This document shows, piece after piece, positions 9,269 to 20,548 of a stretch of DNA of 64,000 nt. The position numbers and the translations under genes are program-made. The stretch spans positions 428,235 to 492,234 of the forward strand of contig QXEO01000410.1 in NCBI GenBank assembly GCA_007115705.1. Reading direction: 5' to 3'. Every line of letters starts with the position of its first letter. The stretch's first letter is position 1. Source of the stretch: Dactylis glomerata (taxonomy: Eukaryota > Streptophyta > Magnoliopsida > Poales > Poaceae). The notes under the pieces are model-generated. The model made no database searches and had not been told where the DNA came from. It saw nothing but the letters and a program-made list of their open reading frames with translations.

Positions 9269-12200
9269 TCAGTCACTTGTACCCATAGGAGATCAACGCT
9301 TTGCTGCACGACCGGGTGTACTTCCCATCTATATTTCCTTGGTATGTGGCCCAGCCGTTGATCTGAGCCAATCACTGTTCCTTCCCGTGACCTTGCATAC
9401 CCACCCTTTTGCGGCTCCAACTTTGGTTCGCTACCCTCACCAGTCTACACTTTGGTAGTTGCTGACCTCGGCATACTTGTCCTTCCTATCAATGAGTTAC
9501 CCCCATCGGTTTTGGTTACGCTCTTTGGGTAACACCGGCCTCGGCACTCTACCCCCGTCGTTGCCGCAATCCATCATACACCGCTAGAATCGTGAAATCG
9601 TTAGGGGGATTCCACCCATCCTGAAGCTCTGCGCAGGGAGACAACTGCTCCGAAATGGCGCGTCCATTGATATGCAAGAGGGAAAAGATACAGCTGACTC
9701 TTCCGTCCCATTCCAGACCCTATGGTTGACCGTATTTTACGGCACAAGAATCACTGGCGACATTGGTTATTAGTCCTAGGTGAACATTCCCGTTACAGTG
9801 GGACCTCCACCATACTCTTACCATGGTCCCACTGCCCACCTTCCTAGGTCGACAACCCCCATGGTTGCTAACCACTATTCATATTCATTCAAGAAAAGCA
9901 GAACCTTTGCTTTTAAATGCGATCATCATAATAATACCACCGGTTTATTTGCAAGTAACTTTGTTAAAGATAAACAAGAGATATGAGCAAGAGTGAACTT
10001 GCCTGCAAACTGCAAGGTAGTGCAGTTGGATTTGTTGAAGTGACCCGGGACCTCGGGTTCTGGAAAACAGCATCATTGTCCGATAAGGGCAATGGTTAAA
10101 GATTCAAATAATGCATGCCTTTAAAGTTTATGTGTTCCCTTTATACCCCCCAGAAGTGTTTCATTCTTATCCTAGGGTTGATATACTCCTTTTATGATTT
10201 TAAAGAGTATACGGTATTAATTGCTTCATTCAAGAATATTTTTCAATATCCTGGAATGGAGTTCAATTTTGATAATGAGTTCTATTCTAATTAGGTTTTT
10301 CTTAGATATCTCACAACTAGAGAAAATTCTTTTAAAGTTCTTTTTCCTATTATTTTTATGGGGTGATTTATTAAAAGTGTATATACCCTAATTATGAATT
10401 TATCAGGGTATATATTAGGTGAAATTCATTCAAGAATACCGAGGACAAATTCTTGAATGAATTTACTTGATTTTCTTTCAAGAATGTCATTTCCTTTTTT
10501 TACTTTCTCATTTAAATCATTTCTAGAGGTTTTTCCTTTTAAAAGAAAACTTCATAAGTCAATTATGAATAAATCTTCTCTTACTCACAAAATCACTATT
10601 TGTGTGATTAAAAGGTCAAAAATCATTTAAAGTTATTTTTGCAAATCAAATTTATTATCCTGCTTTTAATTGGGTGTTAAAAGGTTTTTCTAAAAACCTA
10701 TTTATTTTTATTCCAATTTTTGTTTTAAAAATCTGATTAAAAACCTCTCCCTCTCTCCTCCTGTCTGCCAGACTTAGCCCATCTGTCGGGCTAGGCCCAC
10801 CTGTCAGCGCCAGCCTACCTGGTCGAACCCGACCAAGTGGCTTGGTCAGCCCGACCGGTCACACCCCCTCGCTCGCTCGCGTCCCCTTCCTCGCATTCGC
10901 TCTGGCGACTGCATCGCCTCGCCGCCACCGCGCTCGATTCCGATGAGCTCCACCAGAGTCCGCCGCTGAGATGGTGATCAATCGATAGATCAAGCGACGG
11001 CGATTCCGCCTGTCTGCGAGATCTTGTCGATTGCCCCCCGGATGCTCTCATCCCCTTCACATCCGAAGCTCTGGATCTTGGCCATGGCGACCTCGAGCTT
11101 GATCTCAAGCTGCTTGGCCCTGTCCTCGATGAGATCTGGTGCTTGGCGAGTTAGTTGATTCGCCGACGTGTCATCGACGACTTCCCCTGGCTTGATGCCA
11201 TCATGGCCGCGTGAGCACTGCCTCGCCATGCCACGGTGGTATCTCCTGGGCATCGAGTAAGTGTTTCTCCTCCACTACTCCCCCTATTCTTCTCTGTACC
11301 CTCCTAGAGTTTGCTCCATGCCCTCCTGGAGCTTGCTCCATGCCCTCCTGGAGCTTGCTCCATGCCCTCCTAGAGCTTGCTCTACTCTGGCCATGCCCAC
11401 CTAGAGCTTGCGCTGGCCAAGCTCACCTGGAGCTTGTCCTGGACTTGCTCATCTGAGGCTTGTGGTGTCCCATGTGCTCCTATCCTTGCTGCACTGGGGT
11501 TTCTCCCCAAGCTTGCACTTGTGCTGTGAAGTCAGGCTGGCTGTGATGTGTGTTCTTAAGCTCCATGACCACTCCTTGTCCAATTAGCTGGCTATTAAAG
11601 CTTGATCATGTTTGTCTTAGCTGCTACTGTTAGTTTCAGTCACAGCTTCAGTTAACTCTATTAACTGAAGCTTGCTGATTCAGTTATCTGAATGCTATGG
11701 TGGCTTTTTTTATAGTTGAATTATTCAGTGACTGCTGTTGCTTGATTAGTTAAAATCTTGCTAGTGGCTGATCTGGATTAATCTGATCAAGTGCATGGAT
11801 AACTATGTGTTAGTTATCTCTGAATGTTGCTGTTAATTGAGTTGTGTTTTTAACAGTCTCACTGCACTTTCTTGCAGTGCTTCTGTTGTGCTGATATAGT
11901 GATGCAACTTGTTCTGTTGAGCTTGGTTATTCCTAGCTATGATGCAATCTTCCATGCCTGTTGTTGTAGCTCTTGCAGTAGCTTCTGGCTAACTGCTTCA
12001 CTGTGATGCCTCCTTGAGGTGTTCACAGTTACTGTGGGTGTTAAGCTAGTGTTCTTGAGAGTAGATCACCCTCTGTGGTGGTCTACTGGTGGCTTAATTG
12101 ATTAAAAGTGTCCCTGTCCACTTTTCCCAGATGCTTAACTGAACTTGATCAATTTCTATTGACAAAGCTGATGGTTTTCTAGGTTTAGGCCTTAGTCTTG

Positions 12201-13619
12201 ATAGCTAGGCAACCCATGTGCCACTCCTGGCCTTGCTCTTATTTCTGTGAGTATTTCCTTGGAGAAATTCCCAGATAAGGTTATGTGTTAGGGAGTAGGT
12301 GCTGTGGATGGCCTTGTCTTCAAGGTCACGGCCTCCTGGACATCCAAATGATGACCAAAGCCCTTGTTTCATCAAGCTTTGCTTGATCACTGTGTGGCTG
12401 TGCTCTGTGCAGTCTGCCTGGGAGAATAACTTGTGAGTTCTATCCCAGCACTCATGTGTGCTGTAGTTTAATAATAACCTGCTACTGAAGAGTAGCTTGT
12501 TATTTTGTTATTCTGATTTCCTGCTTCTTGTGGCAAGCCTGCTCCTCCTAGCTGCTTGACCTAGTTCCTAGTTGAACTATGTGACCATGTTGGTCTTTGG
12601 CTTTGATGGATGGTTTATTTGATGGTGTGCTGGGGTGTGAATCTTCCCTGTTGCTCAACACATGAGCAGGGTTGATTGTGTGGTGGTGATTCAGTGATGG
12701 TGATGTGATCTTGATTGTGGTGAACTGGTGATGTTCTTAGGGTGTTGCTGTTGGTGGTGTGATGGTGCTGTTCTTGGTCGACTGTGTTCTTGGTCGAGCC
12801 ATTTTCACCCTCTGTGATGCTTTTATACTTGCCCTTGTTACTTGGGGGCTTGACACCTTGGTGCATGCACTTAGTGACTGTGCTGTTGTGGGCTGCCTTG
12901 CCCATCTCGGCTGCCTTGAGATATTTCTACCCGAGAGCTTTGGTGATAAGCTCAACCTCCTGATGATTATCTACAGTGGCCTGTTATTCTTGAATGCCAC
13001 TTGGTAATTCCTATTTTGGCAAATTTGTTGTTTCTTCTTTGGTTGCAGGTGCCAAGAAAAGAAAAGAAGAAAGGAAAGAAAGAAAGAAGACATTTAGTTT
13101 TATTTTGTTAGAATTTGTAACTTGTAAACTTTCATTTCTTCTTTTGTAATTATCTTTGATTCATTCCAAGTTGTAATATTCTTTCATTCTTGAATTATGT
13201 AAAGACAATGTAATATGTGTTGATGATCAATAAAGTTCAAGTTTATCTAACTTTATTGATGTTTATATTTCTATCTATTCATTCTTTATTAATATTTATC
13301 CTTTCTAAATGTGCCTTTTAATTCTAAGTTCAATCATTCAAGATTCAAATTCAAACTTGATTCAAATCTTAACTCAAATTTCAAAGCTTATAACTAGGGT
13401 TTTAGTTACTTAATGTATCACCTCCTCACAATAATAGATCAAAAGAGATCATGTCCAAATCTTTTGCACTTCGAGAGTTCACCATTCCCCCTCGAAGAGA
13501 GATTCGATCACTCTTAGGTTTTAGTGACAAAAGCGCAAAAAAATCCCGTAATTTCAGATGCAATGCATAAAAGCCCTTCTAATCTACCCCGGAGTTGTCC
13601 TACGTTCTGGGATGTTACA
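9269..13619 (+). mobile_element. Long LTR-like segment of another retrotransposon, non-coding
   Basis: About 4.35 kb with no credible gene. It has the composition profile of a very long grass Gypsy LTR: a GC-rich patch with leader-like sequence (10740-11250), T-rich sequence downstream, and an aataaag polyadenylation-type signal near 13231. It ends tctgggatgttaca, the usual terminus of many Triticeae LTRs, at 13619. The left boundary is where the Gypsy LTR stops and may be a truncation. I cannot assign a family and found no paired LTR or target duplication, so it may be a solo or partial LTR. Confidence 0.4.
11296..11455 (+). repeat. 22-bp minisatellite
   Basis: The phrase ccctcctggagcttgctccat and close variants repeat about four times with a 22-bp period, then decay into looser copies (cccacctagagcttgc, ctcacctggagcttgt). 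It lies inside the long LTR-like segment. Confidence 0.85.
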
Positions 13620-13649
13620 CTGAACCCGTGTCGAAAACTATATTTGAAC

Positions 13650-13740
13650 GTCCGGCCTGTCCGTAATATATTACAAGACTATCCGGCTGTGAAGTACGAA
13701 CGTAGTAAAAAGATTGCCGGACTTATTGGCGGACAATTAC
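13650..13740. repeat. Left-end cluster of the CCGGAC/GTCCGG motif
   Basis: Contains gtccggcctgtccg, tatccggctg, tgccggactta and ggcggacaat within about 90 bp, next to the presumed left end of the DNA transposon. It is related to the larger arrays at 17.2, 17.8, 20.1 and 22.8-23.4 kb. Confidence 0.6.
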
Positions 13741-14079
13741 TAATAATTGTGAATTGACTTATAAGTCTGCGCGCTTACATAAATATGAAATGAATCACAT
13801 CTTATCGTGAGTCCACAATGCAATAATCATAGGCATTGCAAGGTACATCAACATAACATTGCAATATAGATAAATTTCACTGAAACAAAGACTTGCAAAG
13901 TATGGTTTTCGATAAAACATAGTCGATAGCTATAAAGTATGCTGCCTCACTTATTACACAATAAACTAAACTTTAACAAGGTGAAATCATTCTGTTACAA
14001 AAAAATAAACCTAGACTTGAACACGGCCTGGAAACCTTCTTCAGGACTAAAACCCGACCATGTCCAAAAGAGCTAGGAG

Positions 14080-17000
14080 CTAAGCATTATCTTCGTCGCC
14101 ATTGGGATTAACCAAGTTCTCCTTCACGCTTTCCAACTCATTGCTAGGTGAAAAAATAATCTCAGCCATCATCACTTCCCTGGTCGAGTCAATGACTGTC
14201 TGGAAAATAAAGACAAATATGTTATGTCATGTCCTGGTAGTTTGATAAGTAACAAATACTTGTAAGATACCTGTGATAGAGTGGAGTTGAACTCATCTTC
14301 GTCCCATTCTTCCAATACTTTGAGGACCCAAAGTCCACATGAGTTTCTGTTACCAAAAAGAGAGTTTAGGTGACATTGCAATGTATACAAATATAACAAT
14401 GATGTAAGTTGCCCCTTGTACTCATGCATCCCTTTGTCTTGGCATTTTGTATTGTTTGATAGGCCACTCTAAAGGATCAGGAAAATTGTTGTCAGACTGA
14501 TTTGCTTTTGCTATGTCATAAGCAATCTCAGATCTCTGAAGGAAAAAAATGTATACTTAGTGTATGTAGGAGAGAGCGTGTGTAATTAAGTAATATTAAA
14601 AAAAACAAATGACAATAGTAAAGTAAGATCAAAACATACCAATGCTTCGATGACACCTATATAATTATGGAGAGCAGTGAGGGAATCTAGAACTTGGAAT
14701 TCTTTTTTAAATGTATGCATCACAAGAGTGATCCAATGATTATCATGAACATTAACAGCAAGATAAAACTGCAATAATAAAGCATGGAGGGCATGAGTAT
14801 GTTAAAGTATACATTTAGTGAGTTATGCGAAATATTGCATGTTGTTGCACTCACCTTTGGTTTGTGGAAATACTCAAACTGACATCTTCTTATTGCTTGC
14901 TTCTTCTCTATTTCCACCTGAGGGTGCCCGGGTGGATGATAATCTTTACCCCTGGACTTTCCTTGTATAAGCCAGAGCGCCCTCAATGTTGAGCCTAGAA
15001 CACGATCATTCGGAACACGACGCGACAAGTGTCTTACATAAGCATTGATGACCTGTAAAATTAAGAGGAATCTAAAATTAATTAAGAGATAGTTGTTGTA
15101 AAATATATTAGTGATTAAAAGTAATGAGAGTATTGCACGTACATCACCCATCAGCCAATCATGTTTTATGATAGGTGCAAGGTGGCTTGCAGTCAACACA
15201 AGTCCTTCAGAACTGAACAGTTTTTTGTCGCGACATCGTTCACACTTTAATAGCTCCGATACTAAGGACACTGCCGATTGTACATGATCTTCAGTCAATT
15301 CATTTATCTCTAGCAGGTTATCTTTAAAATTGAAGAGAGCTGTATGCAACAAATAATAAGTTAATTACACTAAGTAAAATTTATAGATCGTTTAGAAATT
15401 GACATGTGCACGTAAAAACTTACTCTTAGCTATTTTCCCATCATTGATTTGACGTTTGTTTGCCCTTTTTAAGATAAGTAAGGGGAGCGAACCATCGCGG
15501 ATGGCATCCGCTTCCGCTTCTGAGGCCCTTTTGGAATTGCAGTTGCAAATGCAGTTGATGACAATGAGGAAGACGATCAAGTAGGACCATCATTTCTAAC
15601 TAGGATGGGATTTGTTCGCTCACCCATATTGCCACTGAACAGTGCAGATGCTTAAGGATCACCATTATATAAATTGCGTATAGGTGTCATGCTATTTGCA
15701 CCGGCGATCCCATCATCCTTAACAACATCCTCTCCACCATCATCATCCTTAGCAGAAGTGAAATCTTTTGGTGAATACACTCTCTTCCCGCTCTTCTCGC
15801 TTTCCGTGTTTCCTTGAGACGCTTGTTTATTAGCAGGTCTATAGATGAAACCCTCCTTATGTAAAATTGCAACAACTCTCTGCATTGAAAGAAAAGAAAT
15901 AAATGTGTTATGTCACATGCGAAACGAAACATACATGCAAAAGTTAGGTCACCAGGAGTTTTAACTGTGCGCATAAGTCTGACATTATAGCAAGCTGCTT
16001 ACGGATGAGACCAACCTCCCCATCAAGGCGATGCACGTGTTCTGCAAGTTGGTGCATGTAAGCAGGGGGATTTACAGGAGCTTTTGGTTTTTTTGAACTA
16101 GGCGTCTGGCTTTCGGAATCATTTGCTTTGTTTACTTTCGAACGTCTATGGTCCATAGTAATTTTGTTGTCAACCTGCAAGTTAGAGAATTAAACATGTT
16201 ATTATTGTTGAACATCAATTGTTGAATATGGATGAGAATAATTTTCTTACTTTGCCCCTCCCACGTCCATATTTCATGTCGCAGTCGTCTCGCTTCACCG
16301 CTTCTTCTTCTGTCCAATTCCTCATCAATGGTGTCATAGATAGCAATGGGATATAGGATGGAGCAGACATAGGTTGCACTTTGTCCCAATACATATACTG
16401 CAGAATAGAACATATAAAATCTGAGTTAGGACAAATAGAGATGGAAAAACTGTAGTTAGATATAGATGTGTACCTGTATCGCCGCCATATTTCCCTTGGG
16501 CCAGTGCCTCATTACGGATCCACGTTTACACATCCTTATGGCCTCCATAGTATAACGGAGTGTGTATCCATTCCAATTTAACCTCGGAAGGCGTTCGAGG
16601 TCCTCTACAAGTGCGTACGTAGACTTCGGGATAGTTTGGGTAGAATATAGCGCAATCACAGTTCCGATGAGCACCAAGATGGCCTTCTGCACAAATTCAT
16701 CATCCGCGGCTCCACGCTCGACAATATCTTCTATTAAGTCATCAATTAGAAGATTTTCCGTCTTTGGATCGAGCCAATGTGCCGGTATCTGTTGTTTAGC
16801 ATCCATTCCTTCTTCGCCCAATATGGCTATTATGTCCAATCCACGGTCTTCTAAACCAAATAAGGTGTATATGTCTTTGGTAGTGAGGTAAATGAGGTCC
16901 TTCTCATTTATCAAGAAATTTTCCGTGGTAGGATTGAATGACTAAACTAGGAATTTGATCAGACACGTACGCATCTTGGTCGGTGGAATTTGAATCATAC

Positions 17001-17609
17001 TATGTACGCCGGTCGGAAAGAGTCTACCGTGTTGTTCGTTTGTGAATCTGTCGGCAAGAGAACACCACTTTACAAGCGAACAACTAATTTTGTCTATATC
17101 TTCCATCCTGTTCAGAACATATAAAAAAATCATGTAAGTAACTGTAAAAATTGCATGATTCTTAGCGTACGGAATTTATGTTAAAATTGGTAATCGGACA
17201 GGCCGGCTTGTATCCGCCGGACTGGCCGGCTAGGACATCACCGGACAGGCCGGCTCTTGCGACGCTAGACTGTGCAGCATGTAGGCAAGCAGAGAAAGAA
17301 CCCTAGATTTAATCGAAGAGGTGAAGACACAAAATTCATTGACGAACAAGAACCTTAGCATTGATGTATAGAACATCACTGAATACATAAAAAATTTAAG
17401 AAACCCTAGATACTTGCATCCAGATGTACACACAATTGAGGAAAAAAAACCCTAGCATTGATGAGAACGAACCGTGGCATTGATGAATATTATCAATTAT
17501 GAACCAGCATCAGTGTGTAATACCTCGTTGGATGAGATTGGCGTTTAGACGATGCAGACTTCCTTGGATCGGTAGCTCCTCGTCGAAGCGGCTCCCGCAC
17601 CTTAGTCAT
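14080..17609 (-). pseudogene. Ulp1-type SUMO protease (peptidase C48) gene of the DNA transposon
   Basis: A multi-exon gene. Exons I can place: 17609-17524 (MTKVREPLRRGATD..., basic), 17107-16474, 16397-16251, 16174-15953, from 15879, from about 15341 to 15143, 15052-14855, 14768-14640, one near 14535-14430, about 14348-14272, and the last ending at TAG 14080. Exon 2 resembles the N-terminal domain of transposon Ulp1 proteins (SFNPTTENF...LFGLEDRGLD). The C-terminal exons hold the C48 protease: His in DNHWITLVMH, Asp in FQVLDSL, Gln in MPRQRD and Cys in SCGLWVL, so the whole catalytic set is present. Exon phases match through exon 4. Breaks: TAG at 16944-16942; TAA at 15654-15652 with three further stops in the same exon, one before and two after a basic KRKRMPSAMVRSPY motif; and an unclear junction before the Cys exon. 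Known C48 enzymes remove SUMO from nuclear proteins; a role in transposition is inferred. Confidence 0.8.
17197..17262. repeat. Three tandem dyad motifs in intron 1 of the Ulp1-type gene
   Basis: Holds cggacaggccggc, ccggactggccggc and ccggacaggccggc within 66 bp. Each is a near-palindrome made of a CCGGAC half-site and a GGCCGGC half-site. Confidence 0.75.
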
Positions 17610-17694
17610 GCAATCCTTTAGCCGGCGAGGAGTCGATGCCAGCGGGTTGAGGTAGGATATGACGAAAAGAAGGTGTTCGCAACAAGGAGATGCA

Positions 17695-17706
17695 GCTTAT
17701 ATAAGC
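17695..17706 (-). promoter_or_regulatory. TATA box of the Ulp1-type gene
   Basis: gcttatataagc, a perfect palindrome containing TATATAA, lies 86 bp upstream of the ATG at 17609. CCGGAC-type motifs occur on both sides of it, at 17197-17262 (first intron) and 17755-17915 (upstream). Confidence 0.55.
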
Positions 17707-17754
17707 GCTCGAGGCGGTTTTTACGTGATAACCCTAATCGTGGCCGTCGAACTG

Positions 17755-17915
17755 ATCACCGGACAGTCCGGCCGTGAAAGACAAGACAGTCTGGTGTAGA
17801 GTAATGGCCAAAAAAATACTCGGTTGGGCCTCAAAAAACCATGGGCCTCCAGGGACTACGCTGGGCCGTGTGACCGAATTGTCCGACAATAACAAGGCCG
17901 AACTGGCCGGGGACG
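17755..17915. repeat. Dyad motifs upstream of the Ulp1-type gene
   Basis: Includes accggacagtccggcc (17759-17774), a near-perfect palindrome, and degenerate copies acagtctggtg, ttgtccgac and cgaactggccgggg. They lie 50-210 bp upstream of the TATA box. Confidence 0.65.
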
Positions 17916-17940
17916 CATTGCTAAACTAGCTTCTTTCCTA

Positions 17941-19800
17941 TTGAGAAATTTTGCATAATTTCATCAAATGTACCAAAATTTGGCAGAGATGTGTAAGTTG
18001 TGAGGACAAACAACTTTTATTTTGGGTGGTCTCAGAAATAAGTCAAAAATAGCATTTTTTTTATTTTTTTTTATTTCCTAAACAAGGTTTTTTTGTGAAG
18101 CATGTGCATAAAATATGTCTGCAAAGTTGGTCACAGCAACCAGTGATGTCAGTGGATATAATATGATACCCAAATCACTATTTTGTTTGAGGTGGAAAGC
18201 TTATCTGTACCCATATTTGTTTGGTCAAACTTTGGTCAACAAAATAGAATCATGGCTAAATTTGAACTGCAGCACCATGGAATATAGTTTGATATTTTTT
18301 GAAAAAATCAATTTTGAGTCCCCAACATGTTGTTTCATCATGGATACACAAGTAGATCACCCTGGTTCTACCCCTACAGAGGTTCCGTGGATGCCGCAGT
18401 TTTGACCTAATCTTGATCGGGCCATTTAAATTTCTAATGAAAAAAAGTAAAACCTTTTCATTACGCCTCTATTTGGCACCTGGTATCCATGAAACATATG
18501 AGACATGTCATAAGTGAAACATTTTTGGTAGTCCCGTCTCATAAATGAGCTATTAGATACATGGTTCATGCATTTTTTTAGGTCATCCGAGGTAGGTCAT
18601 GGCTATATATTTCACATAATTTCATCAAATGTACCCAAATTTGGCAGAGATGTGTAAGTTGTGAGGGCAAACAACTTTCATTTTGGGTGGTCTCAGAAAT
18701 AAGTCAAACAAACAACATTTCTTATTTTTTTCCTAAACAAGGTTTTTTTGTGAAGCATGTGCCTAAAATATGTCTGCAAAGTTGGTAACAATAACCAGTG
18801 ATGTCAGTGGATATCATATGATGCCCAAATAACTATTTTGTTTGAGGTGGAAAGCTTATGTGCACCCATGTTTGTTTGGTCAAACTTTGGTCAACAAAAC
18901 AGAATCATGGCTAAATTTCAACTGCAGCGCCATGGAATATAGTTTGATATTTTTTGAAAAAATCAATTTTGAGTCCCCAACATGCTATTTCATCATGGAT
19001 ACACAAGTAGATCACCATGGTTCTACCCCTACAGAGGTTTCGTGGATGCCGCAGTTTTGACCTAATCTTGATCGGGCCATTTAAATTTCTAATGAAAATC
19101 AAAAAAAGTAAAACCTTTTCATTACGCCTCTATTTGGCACCTGGTATCCATGAAACATATGAGACATGTCATAAGTGAAACATTTTTGGTAGTCCCTTCT
19201 CATAAATGAGCTATTAGATACATGGTTCATGGGTTTTAGGTCATCCGAGGTAGGTCATGGCCGTATATTTCACATACTTTCATCAAATGTACCCAAATTT
19301 GGCAGATATGTGTAAGTTGTGAGGGCAAACAACTTTCATTTTGGGTGGTCTCAGAAATAAGTCAAAAAATAGCATTTCTTATTTTTTTTAATTTCCTAAA
19401 CAAGGTTTTTTTGTGAAGCATGTGCCTAAAATATGTCTGCAAAGTTGGTAACAATAACCAGTGATGTCAGTGGACATCATATGATGCCCAAATCACTATT
19501 TTGTTTGAGGTGCAAAGCTTATGTGCACCCATGTTTGTTTGGTCAAACTTTGGTCAACAAAATAGAATCATGGCTAAATTTGAACTGCAGCACCATGGAA
19601 TATAGGTTGTTATTTTTTGAAAAAATCAATTTTGAGTCCCTAACATGCTATTTCATCATGGATACACAAGTAGATCACAATTGTTCAACCCCTACAGAGG
19701 TTCCGTGAATACAATAGTTTTGACCTAATCTTGATCGGGCCAATACAAATTTAAAAAAAATTCAAAAAAGTGTAAAACCTTTTTATTATGCCTCTATTTG
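17941..19800 (+). repeat. Three tandem copies of a 660-bp unit
   Basis: The landmark ggcagagatgtgtaagttgt occurs at 17982 and 18643 and, slightly changed, at 19301, giving a period of about 660 bp. The first two units are near full length and the third decays after about 500 bp. Each contains aaacaaggtttttttgtgaag, tttggtcaaactttggtcaac and a directly repeated ending. Short frames recur in each unit (18115-18405, 18842-19060, 19433-19708), but copy 2 has a stop where copies 1 and 3 read on, so I treat them as non-coding. The array fills the space between the divergent Ulp1-type and transposon-protein promoters. Confidence 0.9.
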
Positions 19801-20049
19801 ACCTATCTAAAATTTTGTTCAAATTATGAGATCTTTCCTTAAAACTCAAAAAATATCATTCTTAGAAATAGGCCCATTTAGCCTACATGTGTGAGCATTT
19901 TATAAGATACTAGGGTTTTTTAACTTTATTTAAATGCCCCCAATTTTTTACATCAAAAAGTATTGTACACATGTGTCCTAAATTCCAAGTATACTTGATT
20001 TCAAACATAATTTATTCATTGCTACTTTTTATGAAATTCATAATTTTTT

Positions 20050-20165
20050 CTGAACACCGGACAGTCTGCCTATGGAGGTGCCGGACTGGCCGGGGAACCG
20101 GCCGAATTAGTTCTTCTTGCCCGGACTCTCCGGCCCCCATATAGCCGGACTGTCTGGTCTACTCC
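20050..20165. repeat. Dyad motif cluster in the transposon-protein promoter
   Basis: Contains ccggacagtctgcc, gccggactggccgggg, cccggactctccggcc and gccggactgtctgg within about 115 bp, roughly 385-500 bp upstream of the ATG at 20549. Confidence 0.7.
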
Positions 20166-20548
20166 AGTGCGGGCCGGTTAAGTGTCCACGCTCGATCCCC
20201 ACCCAAACCAAACCGCCCCCCCCATCCCCCACTCTTCTAACCCTAGCCGCCGCCGCATCGACCTCTTCGCCGCCACATCCACCTCTCTGCCGCCGCCGCC
20301 TCCACCTCTCCACCACTGCACCGCTCCGCCGCCGCCGCCTCCACCCCTCAACCTCTCCACCTCTCCGCCGTAGCCGCCGCCTCCACCTCTCCAACCTCTC
20401 CACCACTGCACCGCTCCGCCGGCGCCGCCGCCTCCACCTCTCCGCCGTCATCAACCGCCTCCACCTCTCTGCCTCCGACGCCATCAACTCCGGCCACCTC
20501 CACCATCAACTCAGCCTCCACCGATCCCCGACACACGTGGTCAATGAA
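20166..20548 (+). promoter_or_regulatory. Proline-codon/GC-rich leader of the transposon-protein gene
   Basis: A ccgccgcc/ccacctctcc-rich stretch typical of a grass 5' leader. It is open in several frames because of its simple composition (20117-20599 on +, 20107-20487 on -). I regard those frames as artefacts, because the downstream exon 1 is read in the frame that splices cleanly into exon 2. Confidence 0.4.

Noticed and set aside
10815..11253. Overlapping - strand frames in the GC-rich part of the long LTR-like segment
   Set aside because: No conserved motif and no splice structure; typical GC-rich leader artefact.
18115..19708. Three related 72-96 residue frames in the 660-bp repeats
   Set aside because: Copy 2 lacks the first third because of a stop, and similarity is explained by the DNA repeat itself.
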